DNA from: Laetiporus sulphureus 93-53
Taxonomy: Eukaryota; Basidiomycota; Agaricomycetes; Polyporales; Laetiporaceae
Direction: 5' to 3'
Length of the DNA stretch: 64,000 bases
Assembly: GCF_001632365.1 (NCBI RefSeq)
Contig: NW_024468518.1
Coordinates: forward strand, 786,199-850,198
In this document: positions 25,451 to 36,791 of the stretch, piece after piece
How the letters are laid out: every line of letters starts with the position of its first letter
How positions within the stretch are numbered: the first letter of the stretch is position 1
Notes under the pieces: generated by a model
What the model was told of the DNA's origin: nothing
What the model saw: only the letters and a program-made list of their open reading frames with translations
Database searches by the model: none
Position numbers and translations under genes: made by a program

Positions 25451-28191
25451 ATGGCCGCGTTGTCGTCCGTCGACAACCATGGTCGCATGCTCAAGCGAGC
25501 CGATCCCAGCACGATTCAAGACAAATTCATGGTCGGCTATCAGGGATGGTTCACCTGTGCGGGGGATGGCCCTCCCCTTGGACCAGGCCACCATGGCTGG
25601 CTGCATTGGTTCAATTATCCTATACCTGATGGAGGGCGTCCAAACACGGACCTATGGCCAGACCTCTCTGAATACTCACCGTCGGAGCTGTATCCTGCTC
25701 CCGGTCTCAAGTACCCTAATGGGGAACAAGTGTTCCTGTTTTCCTCACGCCATCCGAGGACAGTACAGAGACACTTCCACTGGATGGCGCAGCATGGGGT
25801 TGACGGTGCCTTCTTGCAACGCTTTGCTGGGCAGACCGATCTGGAGGCTGGGAATGAAGCCATCAGGAATCAGCGTGACGAAGTGGGCGATCGTGTGAGA
25901 GAAGCAGCCGAGAAAGAAGGCCGAGTATTTGCAATCATGCATGTATTTTTACAAACTACCCAATCCCGTTGGTTGCTCACCGCGAATACAGGTATGATGT
26001 TTCCGGTGTGCCCCCTGACCGTATCCAGCGGGTCATTGAGCATGATTGGATGCACTTGATTCACGATAAGGGGGTACTAGACAGCCCTAACTACCTGCGC
26101 GAGCACGGTAAAGCAGTGGTGACCTTCTGGGGCTTCGGCTTTGCCGACTCCGGTCACGATCCCGCTGTCGTCCGCGCTATCACAACATTCGTTCGCAACA
26201 ACACACCTGGCGGTGCATACATCATGGCGGGGACACCGGCCCACTGGCGAACATCAGTGAGCGATGCAGATACGAACCCGGAGTTTGTCAAGGTCTGGTT
26301 GGAAGCATTTGATGCAATCTCTCCTTGGACGATTGGAAGGTACCATAATGAGGAGACTAACAATTGGTTTGAGGATCAAAAGATTAAGGGTGATGTCGAG
26401 TTGATAAATGAGAGGAATCGACTCGCGGAGCAGGGACACCCCAATGCAAGGCACATCGACTACATACCGGTTGTTTTCCCAGGTGGATCGGTAAGAATTA
26501 ACGTTGTTTGACAATGATATGTCTCACTTATCGTTCGGGACACCTCGCCTGTGTATCTGACGTCTTGACAGGGTCATAATCTTTCTGAAGGTAAATGGAA
26601 ATGGAACGATGCTCCTCGCCAAGGTGGTCGCTTCTTGTGGCGGCAGCTATACAATGTTCGCCGACATGGCGTACGTACAATCTATGGGGCTATGTGGGAT
26701 GAGTAAGTTCGATTCTGCTTTCGCTTCGTCACGAATCTGATGGAACCGGCGTGCCGCGCAGATATGATGAAGGGACGGCCTACCTACCCGTCGTGCCGCA
26801 TAAGAGCCAATTGCCAGTATCGAAGACGCATAAGTTTATGGCACTTGATGAAGATGGCTACGATTTGCCTTCAGACTGGTGAGAGTCTAGTCTCTATCGA
26901 CGAGATGATTGTGTTTTCTCAAATACGAGTAATGTCTAGGTACATGCGCGTTTGCTGCTTCGCTGCGGAAAGCCTTCGAGGCGAGCGCACGATTACCGAG
27001 ACATTTCCCGAAAAGGAACTTAGAGATTACTGGTCGTCCCACCCGCGCTATGAGGAGGGAATAAGCAGGTTGCCGTTTGACGATGAATGTGGAAAGCAAA
27101 ACCAAGCTGCAGATCAACGTGCTGAAGGTCCTCCGCCTCCTTATAACTTTGATACAGAAGGCGTACGTGCAAGTGCTCCAATTCCGCCGCCTTCAACACG
27201 GCCGATCAGCTCATCATCTTCCACGATCTCGTCCGGGTCCTCGTCTTGGCAGCCACCTCCGATCAACCCCAGTTCCCGTCCTACATCGTCAGGTCCTGGA
27301 TCCAGCTCACAGTCGTTGAATTTGCTGGTGGATGACTTCAGCAGACAGTCCATATCTGACGGAAAGGCCGCTCGATTTGGAGCGCCTCCGCTACATCCAA
27401 ATCATCCAGCTGCGAGCCGATCCGTTCCTCCAGAACCTTGGTCGCAGTGGCCTCCGTCCCAATGGGGAGCCCGCCCGCCTCCTCCACCGCGACCTACCTA
27501 CACACCTAGTTACCTACCAGCTGCTCCGCCACCACCCCTTCGACCTCGGCCTTCAGCGTCGTCGGGCGGTTCACAATTTGGAGATGATGATCGTGCACGT
27601 CCTCAGCCGCCTTCTCAACATCAAACTTACGCCTCCGCGTCGAGCCCGCCATTTCCGCAACTCCCACCCAACCAACCTTATCCGCCCGAGGTCAGCGTTT
27701 GTTTTCACAGACTCACACGTCAGCGTCTCACGCACTCTTCTATCAAACTGTCAGGCTCCGTATCAGGGCTATTCCTACAGTCCGGGCCCTTCATCGCCGC
27801 CGCCCAACGCAGGCTACTACTCCCAAGCAGGTAAGCCTTTCCGGGGAAACTCAATCCAATCCGTACTAGTCTGACGTGCGTCACACCATGAGCTCCGCCC
27901 GGTGCCTTGTCTTACCAAGCTGGCCCACCGTATGGAGGGTATGGCGCACCGCCGCCGCCACGGCCGGGATCATACCCGTACCCAGGTCAGGCTCCAGCAG
28001 GCCGGCCGTCGCCGTCCTCCAACCCGCTTGAATATGCGACGAGTATGGTCAACCGTGGAGAGGTGCAGCTGAAGAACCTAGCGAACGGTAAGCTTTCGCA
28101 GGTGACGTCTGCGCGTACGTTCTGTGAAGCGCATATCTCATATCCGCTATGATCAGCTGGCACCAAGTTCTGGAACAAACGTACGAAGTGA
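25451..28191 (+). CDS. GH99/xylosidase-arabinosidase-like protein with proline-rich tail
   Basis: The N-terminal part resembles fungal proteins annotated as xylosidase/arabinosidase or GH71/GH99-like; the true substrate is unknown. From ATG 25451 the first exon contains FMVGYQGWFTCAGDGPP, GHHGWLHWFNYPIPDGGRPN, TDLWPDLSEYSPSELY, FHWMAQHGVDGAFLQRFAG and RVFAIM. After an intron come YDVSGVPPDRIQRVIEHDW, LWGFGF-type FWGFGFADSGHDP, TPGGAYIMAGTPAHWRT and HIDYIPVVFPGGS. Further introns lead to GHNLSEGKWKWNDAPRQGG, TIYGAMWDEYDEGTAYLPV and FPEKELRDYWSSHPRYEE. The domain runs straight into about 300 residues rich in Pro, Ser, Gln, Tyr and Gly (APPPPPRPGSYPYPGQ and similar). A last small exon ends AGTKFWNKRTK, TGA 28189-28191. 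No signal peptide is visible, so a cytosolic location is inferred. About seven introns. Confidence 0.76.
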
Positions 28192-28628
28192 AGAACGTTG
28201 ACGTTGCGCGCGGATGCTATCAATAGCTCGTGAGTCACCTGGATGATGATCTCTTCCTTAATCCGAAGTCCATAGGAACGTTTTCAGTCACTCGCGATCT
28301 GCGCACTGGCCAGCAATGAAATCAACTGACATGATTCTGACGAACTGTGCCCAACATGCTACGAACTTTACAGAGACAATACATTAGCAGACATAAGATA
28401 TGGCGAGGTTACAATATGGGTTTAGACGATCCAGACATTATATTATCGATGATCAAGTCCAACGATCAGCACCTATAATTACGCCACTCATAAGAGGTCG
28501 TCAAGTACATCCGTCGTAGATAGCACCGCAGTGCGAACGTCTTCTATACAACGCGGACTTCAGTCGGCGATCGGTCACTGAAGGAAGCACCACACGCACC
28601 ATGGGCTGCGCGTTCGCAGCCGCCAAGA
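28192..28628. other. Intergenic between convergent genes
   Basis: About 440 bases, relatively AT-rich, between the 3' ends of the GH99-like gene and the C2H2 gene. It presumably carries both 3' UTRs. No gene seen. Confidence 0.45.
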
Positions 28629-30121
28629 CTAGAATATGAGAATCCTTCCTCCGCTGGTATTCATGACGTCCTTTCCCATCAGGCCTGGCCCGGGGAGCCT
28701 GCCCTTCCAGCCGTTGGGATGGTACGGAGTAGGAGAGAGGTTCTCGTCGAATGAGTCCCTTTCCTCGTATGCCTGGATGTTGCTGTCCTCGGCGGGCTGT
28801 ACGGGAGGAAGGGGCACAGGAGTGCTCTTCACAATAGGTGTCAAGTCGAATAGTCTGAGAGAGTCCGGCACCCAGCGTGACGGGGAGGGCGCGCGGCGAA
28901 TCCGCTTCGGCCTGGCCGCTCTGTCGGTGGACGCCGCGGGTGTGCTATCTTCAGACGATGTCGCGGGTTTGCGCTTGCGATTGCGACGGGGCTCTGTGGA
29001 AGCAGTGGTCGGGTCTTCAGGCTGTCCTCTGCCAGATGGCCCCGCGACCGGGGCCGCGTCGCCACCAGTGTCAGCGGGTGATTCAATGGAAGTCGACGCA
29101 GAGCTGGATGGTGTCGCAGGCACTTCAGCCCTGGCTGTTGCGGCTTGGTTCACCGGGCGGGAGGCACACTTTTTAGCGTGCCTGTTGAGATTAGAAAGCA
29201 CGCCAAAGCGACGACCACACGTTTCGCAGGCGAAGGCTGGCATGACAGTCAGTAAATCGTTCCTCGGATGCGGAACGGTGAAAATACCTTTCTCGCCGGT
29301 ATGCACGAGAAGATGCTGGATACAGTGCAGAATTGTTTGTAAGTGAACAAAATGATATTTGCTTTCAGTACGTACCTTCCTGAGTGTAGACGGTCTGCAA
29401 CCGGATGACACATCGGTCAGCGTCGCGTCAATCTAAATAGCGAGATACGTTACCTGTCAAAGCTCTTATGACACATCCAGCACCCATGTTTCTTCTTCTC
29501 GTTGTCTGCGGACGTTTCGCCACCCTCCTGAAGCGGAGACGCACTGTCAAGAGCTTCTGGAGAACGGCTTTCAGTCTCTGCGACAACAGGAGCGGAAACT
29601 TCCGTGGACTGAGATGTTTCCGGGTAGTGTGTAGAGTATGTGATTGCCATTGCAGAAGGGAGTGGGGACCTTGACATCCATGGGGCCTGACTTTTATCTG
29701 CGGTTGCGACAGAACACGGCAGTGGGGTAGGAAACACGCTAAGCGGGAGCGCCGTCGAAGGAGCATAGGCATAGCTGGACCTGGTGGGAATGGATCCGGT
29801 GGCGTTCATGAAGTCGGAGTACATCGCCAGTCTGTACGATGGCTGGACCGTAGATGACGATCCCATCGCGAAGGAAGACGCTTGCGTGCCGTAAGCGTGC
29901 CAGGGCTGTACTGCTGCCTGTGGAGCTCCGAGCCGCACAAAGGGCGCTGTCGGGGTGTGCGACTGCATCCTGGACCTTGTGGCTGGCGACAGCAAGAGGA
30001 CCTGGAGGTGCGTCGATCGCGAACGTGGCCCTGTCTCTGATTTATATATCGGGGCAGCAGCGCATTGCATGATTGATGGACGCGTGCGATGTCGTCCCAA
30101 CTCGTCGTGCGAAGGATTCAT
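28629..30121 (-). CDS. C2H2 zinc-finger transcription factor
   Basis: Probable DNA-binding regulator with two adjacent C2H2 fingers. Start is ATG 30121; the first exon encodes about 220 residues rich in Ser, Pro, Thr and Ala and ends in CWMCHKSFDR. Two microexons follow: 29376-29394 (19 nt, PSTLRK) and 29288-29315 (28 nt, HLLVHTGEK). After a third intron comes AFACETCGRRFGVLSNLNRH and AKKC. Together these give a finger C-x2-C-x12-H-x3-H with the TGEK linker, then a second finger C-x2-C-x12-H-x4-C in which the last ligand is Cys. The C-terminal 180 residues are low complexity with basic clusters (RRNRKRKP, RPKRIRRAPSPSRW) that could be nuclear localisation signals. Target genes are unknown. 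Confidence 0.86.
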
Positions 30122-31283
30122 TCAATGTAAACGTCTTCCGAACCCGCCAGCGATCCAGACATCATGCCTACCTCCGATTATCTTCCACTCGGATGCAGTC
30201 AATGCCCACAGCACGGTGAGAAGAACGGACACGCCCATATCAGATATCGAAGGCCACGCGATTGGGCGGGCCTGCCTGCCGTCCCAGCGCTCGCTCTCCT
30301 CTCCTGGTGCTGCTGCAGATTCCGGTGCGAGATAACGCCTCATGGAGCAAGGCACTCCAGACCTAAGTTTCCCTTCCTTCGGCGCCCTCCGCGGCCAATC
30401 ACGTCGCCCTCAGAGATTCATGAATCTCTGCCAGACGCAAACTCAAACTAAGTCAGGGAGGCGCGACCCAAACGTAGCACGAAATGATGGCCCGTTCGAT
30501 GCCTCGTGCCTCGCAGACTCGGCGAGACGCCCGTTTGAATATATTCACTTCGCCTGCTTCCGTTACGGGCACTTTGGCGGCTATTCGCAGCGCAATATAC
30601 CTGCATGCATGTGGGCGCTGATCCGTTTCAAGATGTTCGGCTCGTTGTGAAGATTGATCGATTGTGAGTTACCGGCGGTAGCACGTCGGTGTTCAGACGA
30701 GCGGGTTGCACACTCACCAGGAGGGCCTTGCTGCATTCGCTTCATTCTCGAGGTAGTGGCACCTTGCCAAGGTGCATCGCCTATGGTTCACGTCGGCTAG
30801 CTGTAGGCAGATATGTCTCGACACCTGCGTCGGTGTCATAAAGACAACAAGCGGGGAAAGTCTGTCTCTGCAGTTGGAGCAGTATATCATCGCCGGCAAC
30901 CGGTGATACTCTCATAGCAGGCAGGCCGGTGGCTTGTGGCGGAGAAGGGGACCATGCTGGCAGTGTGTGCCCGACCGTGTGGGAGTGTCTCGGTGGCGCA
31001 CCATGTTGAGAAGGGTAGTGATGGGCATGGAGCGCGAACAGCGCTACGCAACAAAGCGTCTGAAGCGATTGATTGCGGTTGCTAGTAGGCATCTAATGAC
31101 ACCGCCGACGCAAGTCCTCGGGATAAGGCTGAGCAGAGCACTGGGGGACGGATAAGGCATAACATCATGGTTCTTGGCGAAGTTGGATACGGACGATCGT
31201 CATTTACGGCGTTACACCTGATGATCGCGTCGGTAAGGATGGCGTCTGTTGAGATCGGAAGCGTGTTCGCTTCATGGCAGCGC
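30122..31283. other. Intergenic; upstream region of C2H2 gene and small open frames
   Basis: About 1.2 kb upstream of the C2H2 gene. Apart from the weak - strand open frame at 30781-31092, listed separately, I see no gene. The stretch next to 30121 is presumably the C2H2 promoter. Confidence 0.4.
30781..31092 (-). CDS. Possible small secreted-like protein, weak
   Basis: An uninterrupted 103-codon frame with a true ATG at 31092. It opens MPTSNRNQSLQTLCCVALFA, that is, a short polar stretch followed by a hydrophobic run resembling a signal peptide or anchor. The rest is His-, Pro- and Ser-rich with three cysteines and no recognisable domain. It could equally be chance in GC-rich DNA. No function can be proposed. 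Confidence 0.2.
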   Translation of the reverse strand: MPTSNRNQSLQTLCCVALFALHAHHYPSQHGAPPRHSHTVGHTLPAWSPSPPQATGLPAMRVSPVAGDDILLQLQRQTFPACCLYDTDAGVETYLPTASRREP

Positions 31284-31745
31284 TCACCAGGCGTCATCCA
31301 TCTCGTCCATGCGTTTCCTCCGCTGGCAGGGACCGGCTTTCATGCGCTGTGGTGGAAGGAGGTTTGACAACTGAGGATATAACACCAAAACAAGTATTCC
31401 ATCACAAAATAGCTTTCGGAGCAAGCGCAGTGGTGACCGTGAAGGATGAGGAGAAAGACGATTGAATTGTGCGGTAACAACTCACCTGCCATTTGTGGCC
31501 TTGTAACGTGACACGCAGCGACTCGATCAACTCCGCGACAAATACGGCCACGGGCTCACCATCGTACGCGTTTCTGGAGACGCCTCGTAAATGAGCTTTG
31601 TGATTACTCTTAACTGCTTCAGGCCTGAAGTGCTAAGGCCTTAGCCTACCTTGAGGACAATACACGTGCCTTGAACGGAATTACTCGCACTATAATGCCC
31701 ACCGGCAGTACCCGAAATCTCTCGACAGATGAAATGCTCAGACAT
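31284..31745 (-). CDS. Small hypothetical protein, three exons
   Basis: I do not recognise the family. On the - strand ATG 31745 opens MSEHFICREISGTAGGHYSA and continues SNSVQGTCIVLK up to a GTAGGC donor. A second exon ends at 31486 and contains HLRGVSRNAYDGEPVAVFVA followed by ELIESLRVTLQGHKWQ at a GTGAGT donor. It looks well ordered, with a helix-like amphipathic pattern. A third exon, 31370-31284, reads LSNLLPPQRMKAGPCQRRKR and MDEMDDAW to a stop. The first acceptor is uncertain: a TTAAG|AGT site restores the frame, but it is not the only choice. Total about 100 residues. The phase-compatible splice sites support a real gene; function and end are open. Confidence 0.38.
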
Positions 31746-32005
31746 GTTGTCCGGGCCTTTTTCCTTTTCATAGCACCTTCAGGACTTTATGTGCGCCCCT
31801 CTGCATTTCGCAATGGGTGAACTAAGACAGACATCCGATGCATGAGGGACGAGCGCTCAACATCACGTATTTTACACCCATATTAAGTCATGAGAGTCGG
31901 GATTTATTTACCTTAACTGTAGTCTTTCTTCTCACGCTTCCACTAAAGCCGGTACATCCACTGCTTGTCTAGTCTCCTTGCAGTTTACCCGTGCACAGCG
32001 GCAGT

Positions 32006-34873
32006 ATGCCAGTAACGGCTTCGCAGAAGAGTGAAATCGAGAATGTCATACAGGCACTGCTCAACACGACCAGCTCGCGCAAGAAAAGACGGCTCGCCGA
32101 CATGTTCTCGGAGCTGCCGGATAGAGATTCCTGGCCAGAGTACTATGAGGTTGCCACAGCGTTTGTACCGCGTTGTACGAAGTTATTGATTCTGAAACGT
32201 CGGCTTCAGGTTATTCCCGAGCCTCGCTGCATCTCCGGAGTGGCAGCAGACCTGGAGAAGGACAAGTACAAAGATCCGTTGGACGTCTACAACCACTTGA
32301 GCCTCGTGTTCTACAACGCGCTCTATTACAACGAGGAGTCGTCTCAAATTGCTAAAGATGCGGCGATGCTCAAGGTGGGCCTCTACTCAGTTTAGCATCG
32401 CAAACCACCTCATCGATAGTAGAGCGTCCTAGACAATGAGTGGAAGCAACGTTCCGTCTTGCCGATCCCACGCACATCACCACCGCCTTCCTCTGCCCAG
32501 AAAGTCTATGCGAATGGTCCCACAGCTGGGCCACAGCCAGCTCAGGCTAGTACAGTCCAGACCACGCTGAAGACCGAGCCAGCACCAGCCATGTCGTCGC
32601 CCACATCTGCCGTTCCTCCCTCCGAAAAGTCACCCGAGCGACAACCGTCGCCGGACATGGACGTTGATGTTGGCGGGACACCTGAGCCGGAGGGCCCGCC
32701 CACCGGCACGCCGAGGGACGGAGCGAGTGACGAGATTGTGAGGCAGCTCGAGAAGGGGTTGCCGAGATGGGAGGGCTTTGCTGATGTCGGGTGGATGGAG
32801 GAAGTAAACCCTGTGAGTTCACGAGAGATTGGCGTTTTGGCTTTTCGTTAACCTCTCGTCAGGATCGCCATATAGAGATCATCACGGGCATCCGAGAGTA
32901 TGAAGACGCAACGTGAGTGTTGCCTTTTCGTGTACTGTGAGTAGTCATCAACATTGCGACTACCAGCGGGTTTCGCCTCGCGGCGAGCCTCGAGGCAATG
33001 CCTGAGGATGTCGCCATTGCAGAATTGCCTATAAACGTCAGTGTACTGTGACTACATTTAAGCATTTTGTCTCACGCGCCTTGCAGCGGCCGCTCTCCTT
33101 GTCCTTGATTGAGGCGCGTTGTTTGCTTCTCTCGGTCGCTTTACAGATCCGCTGAATGTAGCATCGCAGAGCAGAGTAAATTCCAAGCATTACCCTTCCT
33201 CAAAGGCATTTGACCGAGAGGTGTCCGAGCTCTTCCTCAAGGCGCGCAGGTGGTATGAGCCTGGAAGCGACGCATATGGGCATTTGCTCACTCTTCAGGT
33301 AAGTGTGAAGACATGTTGTGCCTCGGCCGTGGTTTACATCCAGTAGAGGCTCTACCATGCCCTCACGTCTCTGAATCCGCCGCCAGGCCCGCCCTACACC
33401 TCCACCACGTACTTTGCGTCACTGCGTGCAGGACCGGGCACCGCGAAGCCCCTGCACACGACCGACACGGAAGGCGTCCCGGGCGTCACTACCTTCAGGG
33501 TCTCGACGAAGGACAGGACGTTCGTCGACGAGGTCCAGTTCAAAGGATGGAGTATACGCCTGGCAGATTGGTTGCACTTGAGCAATCCGGACGATCCTAG
33601 CAAGCCGATCATTGGACAGGTCTTCAAGTGTTACATTTCTGACGAGCCGTGCGTAAGGCTGAGCATCTCAACCTATGCATAAATAACGTCCTTTCAGTGC
33701 GAGGAAGGGCCAACCTGGTCTAACTGTGTGCTGGTACTTTAGGCCTGAGCAAGTGAGTTTTCGTCAACCTTGCACATACAGCGGCTTCTGATGTCCGTCA
33801 GACATTCCACCCTGCTCACCGTCAATTCTGGGAGAACGAGGTGTTCAAGACCAGTGCGGTCACCTATCTCTCTCAATGAGATCCTATAACTAATCGACGA
33901 CTTGCAATCAGGTCATTTTGCAGATCACCCGCTAGAGGATGTCATTGAGAAGATTGCCTGCCAGTTCACCGCACGACATATCCGTGGTCGACCGAGACCG
34001 CCCTTCTGGTACCCCGGGTGGCCGCTATACGTGTGTGACTCTCGGTACAACGATCGCGAGCGGATCTTCGTCAAGATTAAGAACTGGAACTCGTGCGTGC
34101 CCGAAGAGGTGCGGAAGAGCACTGAGTTCATGCCCATCTACCCGTTCGAAGACACCGTGTTCCCGCGACGCTTCGCGAGCCCGTTTCTTTCGGGCAAGAA
34201 CGCCAGAGGACCGGGCGGGATCGGCGACGTCGTCGAGAAGGCGGAGGGCGAGCGGGTCGAAGGTGGCGGGACGGGGAGGAAGCGGCCCAAACGCAACGCT
34301 ACCGGGAATAATACGATGACACTCAGTAAGTCGGAGCTTACAGATCGCTCCGGGCCGAGCAAGGGCCTTTATGTGGGCGTACCTGCAACGCAGACGACGC
34401 CCGCGGCCACCGTAGCGCAGACAGCCCAGCCGCAATACTCCCAGCCGGAGTTGGCGCAGCCGCGTAGCGGACCAGATACCTCGATACTTAATGCTGCTGG
34501 GGGTGCGAACAACGTCCTGTTGGAGAAGCTTCCGCCTGAGACTGGTGGGCCAATTCACTATTTGTCCTTATCGTATCGATGCTGATTTGCTTCAGCGAGA
34601 CACTTCGATCGAGATCCTGTCACGAATGAGGTGCTGTGGTTCGCTGCACCGCCAATGGACCTTGCGCGCACCCCGACGCCTCGCCATAGCTTGGCGTACC
34701 TACATTTCCTAGCGAGCAAGAGGAAGAAGGCGCAGCAGGCGGGCGATGCGATGGAGGTTGACGCGGAGGAGCCAGTATCGAAACGTCACAAGGCGCAACC
34801 AACTATGACTGAGACCGTCGACAGGATAATGGCACAGTTCAATGCTGACATGAACGATGCCACAGGTCGATAG
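32006..34873 (+). CDS. RSC-type chromatin remodelling subunit, two bromodomains plus BAH
   Basis: Probable Rsc1/Rsc2/polybromo-type subunit of an RSC/PBAF-like SWI/SNF remodeller, which binds acetylated histones and positions nucleosomes. From ATG 32006 the first bromodomain includes RDSWPEYYEV, IPEPRCISGVAADLEKDKYK and VYNHLSLVFYNALYYNEES. A Pro/Ser/Thr-rich linker with PSPDMDVDVGG follows. The second bromodomain, in several exons, includes IEIITGIREYEDATGFRLA, PLSLSLIEAR, SKHYPSSKAFDREVSELFLK and YGHLLTLQRLYHAL. The BAH domain follows: FVDEVQFKGWSIRLADWLHL, KPIIGQVFKCYISDEP, TVCWYFRPEQTFHPAHRQF, FKTSHFADHPLEDVIEKIAC and WYPGWPLYVCDSRYND. After a low-complexity region come VTNEVLWFAAPPMDL and a basic/acidic tail, stop TAG at 34871-34873. 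About eight introns. Start and stop are clear. Confidence 0.9.
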
Positions 34874-35219
34874 CGTTGATGTGAAATGTATGCATATGAT
34901 ACTCTAACTGACGTATTTGTCATGTACATAGTTAAAGATGTCGCCTTACCGTGCGAACTATCTACAGTATTCCTGCTTCATGGAACGTCTTCCCCCCCGA
35001 TTCTCAGCATACGAGTGTTACTCATAGCATCGTGGTCTCCTGCATTGCGGCTGTGGCGTAGCACGAGATACGGGAGTATGTTTGCGCTTGTATGTCATCG
35101 CCTTCGGAATCTAACAAAGCCAAACATCCGCATTCATTCGTGAGCATGTCCTCGTATCGTCCTCGTGCAGCCCATCCGCCTCATCGCAGCACGACCGCGA
35201 CCACGAGAATACATTCATC
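34874..35219. other. Short intergenic region
   Basis: About 350 bases between tandem + strand genes. An out-of-frame ATG near 35145 opens a short upstream reading frame ahead of the CSN7 start. No gene seen. Confidence 0.45.
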
Positions 35220-36354
35220 ATGGAGCTCGGGACCAATCTGACAGCTAAGCTGGAGCCGTTCTTGCTGATGTCTAAATCGGCGAAGGGTGCTGCAGCAGCT
35301 AAGCTCATTCAAGACGCCACTTCCGCGCCGGGAGTGTATGTGTTCGCTGAGTTGCTTGAGATGCCTAACATCCAAGAGGTATGGATAAACGGACGGATAT
35401 ACACTACCGAGACTTGACACTCGATCCAGCTTGCAACCAGTGAACAGCACTCGCAGCATCACTCGCTCCTTCAGTTGTTTGCCTACAAGACATACCAGGA
35501 CTACCTTCGTTGAGTTCGTCTTTCGCAGATCATGTCGTGTCTAGCCTAATTAGCAGCATGCAGAATACAAGGATTCATTGCCTGCACTGAATGTTGCTCA
35601 GATCACGAAACTCAAGCACTTGACCCTTGTCTCTTGTGCCATGGACTCTCGCGTACGATCGCCCAACTTCCGCGGATATAGCCAGTCGCTGACGCCATTC
35701 CGTAGATCCTTCCATATTCGCAGCTACTGGAGACGCTGCATATGCCTAACATACGCGAACTGGAAGACCTCATCATTGATGCGATCTACCTTGACATCAT
35801 CCGCGGGAAGTTGGATCAGAAGGAGCAGCAGTTTGACGTCGAGTATACTGTGGGAAGGGATGTTGAACCTGGAAAAATTGAGAAGCTGCTCGCGTCGCTG
35901 CAAAGCTGGTGCGTGTGCTGCCTGTTGGAGTGTGACGCGATTGTCCTCAACGTCTACCCTCAGGGCATCAACGACATCCGACGTGCTGGCTGCCTTGGAC
36001 AAGAAGCTGAACGAGTTGGCTTCTGATGCGGTCACGGCCAAGACAAAGAAGGAAGCATACGACCAGGTGTACGAGACGACCTTGAAGGCGGTGTTGGAGA
36101 AACAAAAGGAGATCAAGGCTAGCATCCGGGCTGCTGCCTACCCGGGACGCACTGGCCTGACTGCAGCTGGAATTGCGGAGAGGGACAGGGAGAGGGAGCG
36201 CGATCGACAACGGGAATTGGAGAAGCAGAAAGAGCAGGAGAGGGCAAAGGCTCAAGCCGAGGGCAAGGAGCCGGGCGGCAGTCAGGACAAGGACAAGGAC
36301 AGCATGGATGTCGATGAGCCCGCAGAGAATTCCAAGGGCAAGAATAAGAAGTGA
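35220..36354 (+). CDS. CSN7: COP9 signalosome subunit 7
   Basis: PCI-domain subunit of the COP9 signalosome, the complex that removes NEDD8/Rub1 from cullins and so regulates cullin-RING ligases. Start is ATG 35220 ([20 protein letters not shown]). The helical N-terminus continues [26 protein letters not shown] and after an intron LATSEQHS and [13 protein letters not shown]. The winged-helix part of the PCI domain follows: [54 protein letters not shown] and [20 protein letters not shown]. The last part is a highly charged coiled-coil region ([20 protein letters not shown]) and a Lys/Asp-rich tail with stop 36352-36354. Four to six short introns. With the F-box proteins in this window it belongs to the same cullin-RING regulatory machinery, though gene proximity is likely coincidental. 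Confidence 0.9.
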
Positions 36355-36791
36355 TTGCTGAATATCGTCGCTGTCGCACGCATATACTCACAATGTTGTA
36401 TCCCCTTAGAGCGCCGCAGCAAGAAGCAGCGCAACAACAGCATCATAGAAAGCGTAATCGACCTTGAGCATGTTCTGTCCGTGCGTTTCTGCAGACCATG
36501 TAGTTGCTACGTCGACCCTGTATAGCGCCATTCCTGTCTTCCACATCTCAATCTGTAGGATTGTCACCCATTGTATATCTCACAGCGACGCACACTTTCC
36601 GTGCACTCAGATGTACATGCCACTTGGTCGCCGAGTGCTTGGTCGATCTCGCTTGATCTGAGATCCTCCTCGATCGCGTTGACTAGTCTCGACCCGGAAG
36701 AAACACGCGTTCTTTCGTGCGAACAATCACCACGACATGATAGTGCTGTGGCGACGGGCACTTCAGAGGTTGATGTGAACGGGACAGTGCC
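36355..36791. other. Intergenic between tandem genes
   Basis: About 440 bases, presumably the CSN7 3' UTR and the promoter of the next + strand gene. No supported gene. Confidence 0.45.

Noticed and set aside
28636..29346. 236-codon + strand open frame opposite the C2H2 gene
   Set aside because: Mirror of the low-complexity C-terminal exon of the zinc-finger gene; no motif of its own.
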